A DNA stretch of 64,000 bases from the NCBI GenBank assembly GCA_002427745.1, contig DIYF01000106.1, positions 29,564 through 93,563 of the forward strand, written 5' to 3'. Below, piece by piece: positions 62,765-64,000 of the stretch; positions within the stretch are counted from its first letter, which is position 1, and every line of letters begins with the position of its first letter. Origin of the DNA: Roseivirga sp. UBA6061. GTDB lineage: Bacteria; Bacteroidota; Bacteroidia; Cytophagales; Cyclobacteriaceae. The position numbers and the translations under genes were made by a program. Below the pieces are notes generated by a model that was not told where the DNA came from, did not search any database, and saw nothing but the letters and a program-made list of their open reading frames with translations.

Positions 62765-62889
62765 AGACTAATGGTCAGAACGCTGTTTTTGGGTGACTGT
62801 TGCCCTCTGATGGCGGTAAAAATAAGCGAAAGCCTTCGCTGCCAAAAGACTTGTCAGTAATTTCACGATAACTGTGTAAACCGGTATTG

Positions 62890-63552
62890 ATGAGAAGCCT
62901 GTTTTATGATCGTAATGAAGTTCCCGATGTACTGGAGAGGCTTGAGGCTGAGCGATATTCTCGTGATTATGACTATGAAAAGCACAGGCTGGTACTGACC
63001 AGTGAAGCTACGGGCAGGGAGGCTTATTTGCGGCTGCCTTTAACGGTAAATTATGAGAATGGGGTGCCGGTGCCTGAGCGTAAGGTCAGGTATATTATGG
63101 TGCTGGTACAGTCGGGCAGTGCTTCTATTGGTGTTTTTGAAGATGAGCTCTGCCTGCATCATAAGGTGTTCGGGTCTTATATGGTGCGGAAGAAGCAGGG
63201 GAAAAGCCAGATTAAGCATTTGAAAACCAAAGGGAAATCACGGGCTGGTTCAAGGGTGAGGCTGGCCAGTACGATTGAGTTTTTTGAAAACATCAATACC
63301 CGTCTGCAGGGACACTTTGATCAGTATGACTTTGACAGAATCGCTCTGAGCTGCTCTAAAATTCTTATTCCTTATTTGTTCAATTCCAAGGTGCCTACAC
63401 CATTTGATAAGCGGGATAGTCGCATTTATAAAATACCGAAGCACCTGCATCAGCCCAATTATGAAGTGATGCTTGGCATGCAACGCTACCTGCATAAGGC
63501 CGAGCTGGTCTTTGATGAAACACAAAATCCTGAACTCATTGCCTTTCATTAG
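62890..63552 (+). CDS. Probable bacterial Vms1-like release factor (VLRF1) protein, peptidyl-tRNA hydrolase candidate
   Basis: A 220-residue protein with the hallmark of the VLRF1 domain (eRF1 fold) of yeast Vms1/human ANKZF1: VFGSYMVRKKQGKSQ (about 93-107) followed by KSRAGSRVR (about 116-124). This matches the VRAKQGGSQ...AKSAGAMLRR pattern in which Gln of GGSQ releases nascent chains from stalled ribosomes. A beta-rich N-terminal part (about 1-90) and a C-terminal helix region follow. There is no VIM or zinc finger, as in the bacterial version. I start it at ATG 62890 (a TTG lies 3 nt before). The assignment rests on one motif by eye. Confidence 0.6.
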   Translation: MRSLFYDRNEVPDVLERLEAERYSRDYDYEKHRLVLTSEATGREAYLRLPLTVNYENGVPVPERKVRYIMVLVQSGSASIGVFEDELCLHHKVFGSYMVRKKQGKSQIKHLKTKGKSRAGSRVRLASTIEFFENINTRLQGHFDQYDFDRIALSCSKILIPYLFNSKVPTPFDKRDSRIYKIPKHLHQPNYEVMLGMQRYLHKAELVFDETQNPELIAFH

Positions 63553-63565
63553 TGTTGCAACACTG

Positions 63566-64000
63566 ATGAAGAACGAAGAGCTGTTTTGCGACCCCGTAAC
63601 CGGTGAATGTACACCGGCTGAATTGCCCGTGTCAGACAAGCCTGTGGCGATAGATAAAGATCATGAGATTATTTATGTAGGAGACCCTATGTGCTCCTGG
63701 TGTTGGGGTATTTCTAACCATTTGCAAAAGCTGAAAGAGCATTATCCGCAATACAAGTTCAATGTGCTGCTGGGGGGTCTGCGTCCCGGAGGAGGGGAGG
63801 CCTGGGATCAGCGTATGAAGGACTTTATCAGACACCACTGGGAAGAAGTAACCAAACGAAGCGGTCAGCCATTTGGCTATGCCTTGTTTGAGAGGGAGGA
63901 GTTCAACTATGATACGGAACCTCCCTGCAGAGCAGTGGTGGCATCCAGAAGATGGCTGGGAGATGATGTTTTATCTTTCTTTGAAGCGGTTTCCAGGAAA
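63566..64000 (+). CDS. DsbA-family (FrnE-like) thiol protein, 3' end missing
   Basis: An ATG at 63566, 13 nt after the preceding stop, opens a frame of 145 codons that runs off the window. After a leader of about 35 residues with two Cys (LFCDPVTGECTP), the strand IIYVGDPMCSWCWGISNHLQKLKEHY carries CSWC, the active-site pair of the DsbA/FrnE-type disulfide oxidoreductases; LLGGLRPGG, PFGYALFEREEFNYDTEPPCRAVVASRRW follow as in the HCCA/FrnE family. It has no signal peptide, so a cytoplasmic oxidoreductase is more likely than a periplasmic oxidase. It is probably in one transcript with the VLRF1-like gene. Confidence 0.8.
   Translation, partial: MKNEELFCDPVTGECTPAELPVSDKPVAIDKDHEIIYVGDPMCSWCWGISNHLQKLKEHYPQYKFNVLLGGLRPGGGEAWDQRMKDFIRHHWEEVTKRSGQPFGYALFEREEFNYDTEPPCRAVVASRRWLGDDVLSFFEAVSRK

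Noticed and set aside
1..64000. Prophage, insertion sequence, integron or CRISPR array
   Set aside because: No transposase, integrase or recombinase motif and no regularly spaced repeats were found; the phage-fibre-like protein at 50660 has a signal peptide and no phage neighbours.

Overview
The window reads as a chromosomal segment of a Bacteroidota bacterium, most likely a marine member of the Cytophagales. The reasons are: secreted proteins with type A and type B (gliding-motility) C-terminal sorting domains of the type IX secretion system; SprB-like repeats; a TonB-dependent receptor with an N-terminal carboxypeptidase-like regulatory domain; promoters of the TAnnTTTG type; phylum-typical sequence variants of DnaG, Mrp and RibBA; and moderate GC content. 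I see no prophage, insertion sequence, integrase or CRISPR array. This is ordinary chromosome with a few unusual elements.

Layout. 1-4.9 kb: the end of a secreted metallophosphoesterase, then a two-gene galactose cassette (vSGLT-type Na+/galactose symporter and galactokinase). 5.0-7.5 kb: a CAU tRNA and a HAD phosphatase / MtnA-like isomerase / class II aldolase-dehydratase operon for 5-modified ribose-1-phosphate salvage. 7.5-12.8 kb (mostly minus strand): small secreted protein, rhodanese, type A CTD protein, PASTA protein, Nfu and Mrp Fe-S carriers. 12.9-20.5 kb (plus): dnaG, ribB(A), secreted unknown, surE, TonB receptor. 20.5-26 kb: a patchwork of TlpA-like, VOC, alpha/beta hydrolase, polysaccharide deacetylase and GNAT genes. 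26-29.2 kb (minus): yidD, dcd, cysS, folE. 29.4-39.5 kb: CPA antiporter, priA, DUF255 thioredoxin protein, GSCFA protein and a large type B CTD adhesin-like protein.

39.5-49.9 kb is the most coherent metabolic block: a stand-alone CBM48 (glycogen-binding) mini-protein followed by a heavily structured untranslated RNA; a nucleotidyltransferase/small-partner gene pair; and a tight minus-strand operon glgE-mak-glgB-GH57 that builds branched alpha-glucan from maltose-1-phosphate. The same 10-bp palindrome, CAAACGTTTG, lies about 120-130 bp upstream of both the CBM48 gene and glgE, suggesting one LacI-type regulator controls both. 50-64 kb: a structural fibre-like protein with duplicated leader sequence, the rpsF-rpsR-rplI operon, a two-component system followed by phased TGTGACAT repeats and a duplicated beta-sandwich secreted protein, an esterase-cdd pair, a saccharopine-dehydrogenase-like enzyme, PBP1A, a likely bacterial Vms1-like release-factor (VLRF1) protein, and the start of a DsbA/FrnE-like protein cut by the window end.

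The observations I consider most worth following are the VLRF1-like protein at 62.9 kb (possible ribosome rescue factor), the structured RNA at 40.0-40.3 kb, the shared palindrome of the glycogen genes, the phased repeats downstream of the response regulator, and the nucleotidyltransferase pair at 40.3-41.0 kb. All function calls are from reading motifs by eye; no database search was run.
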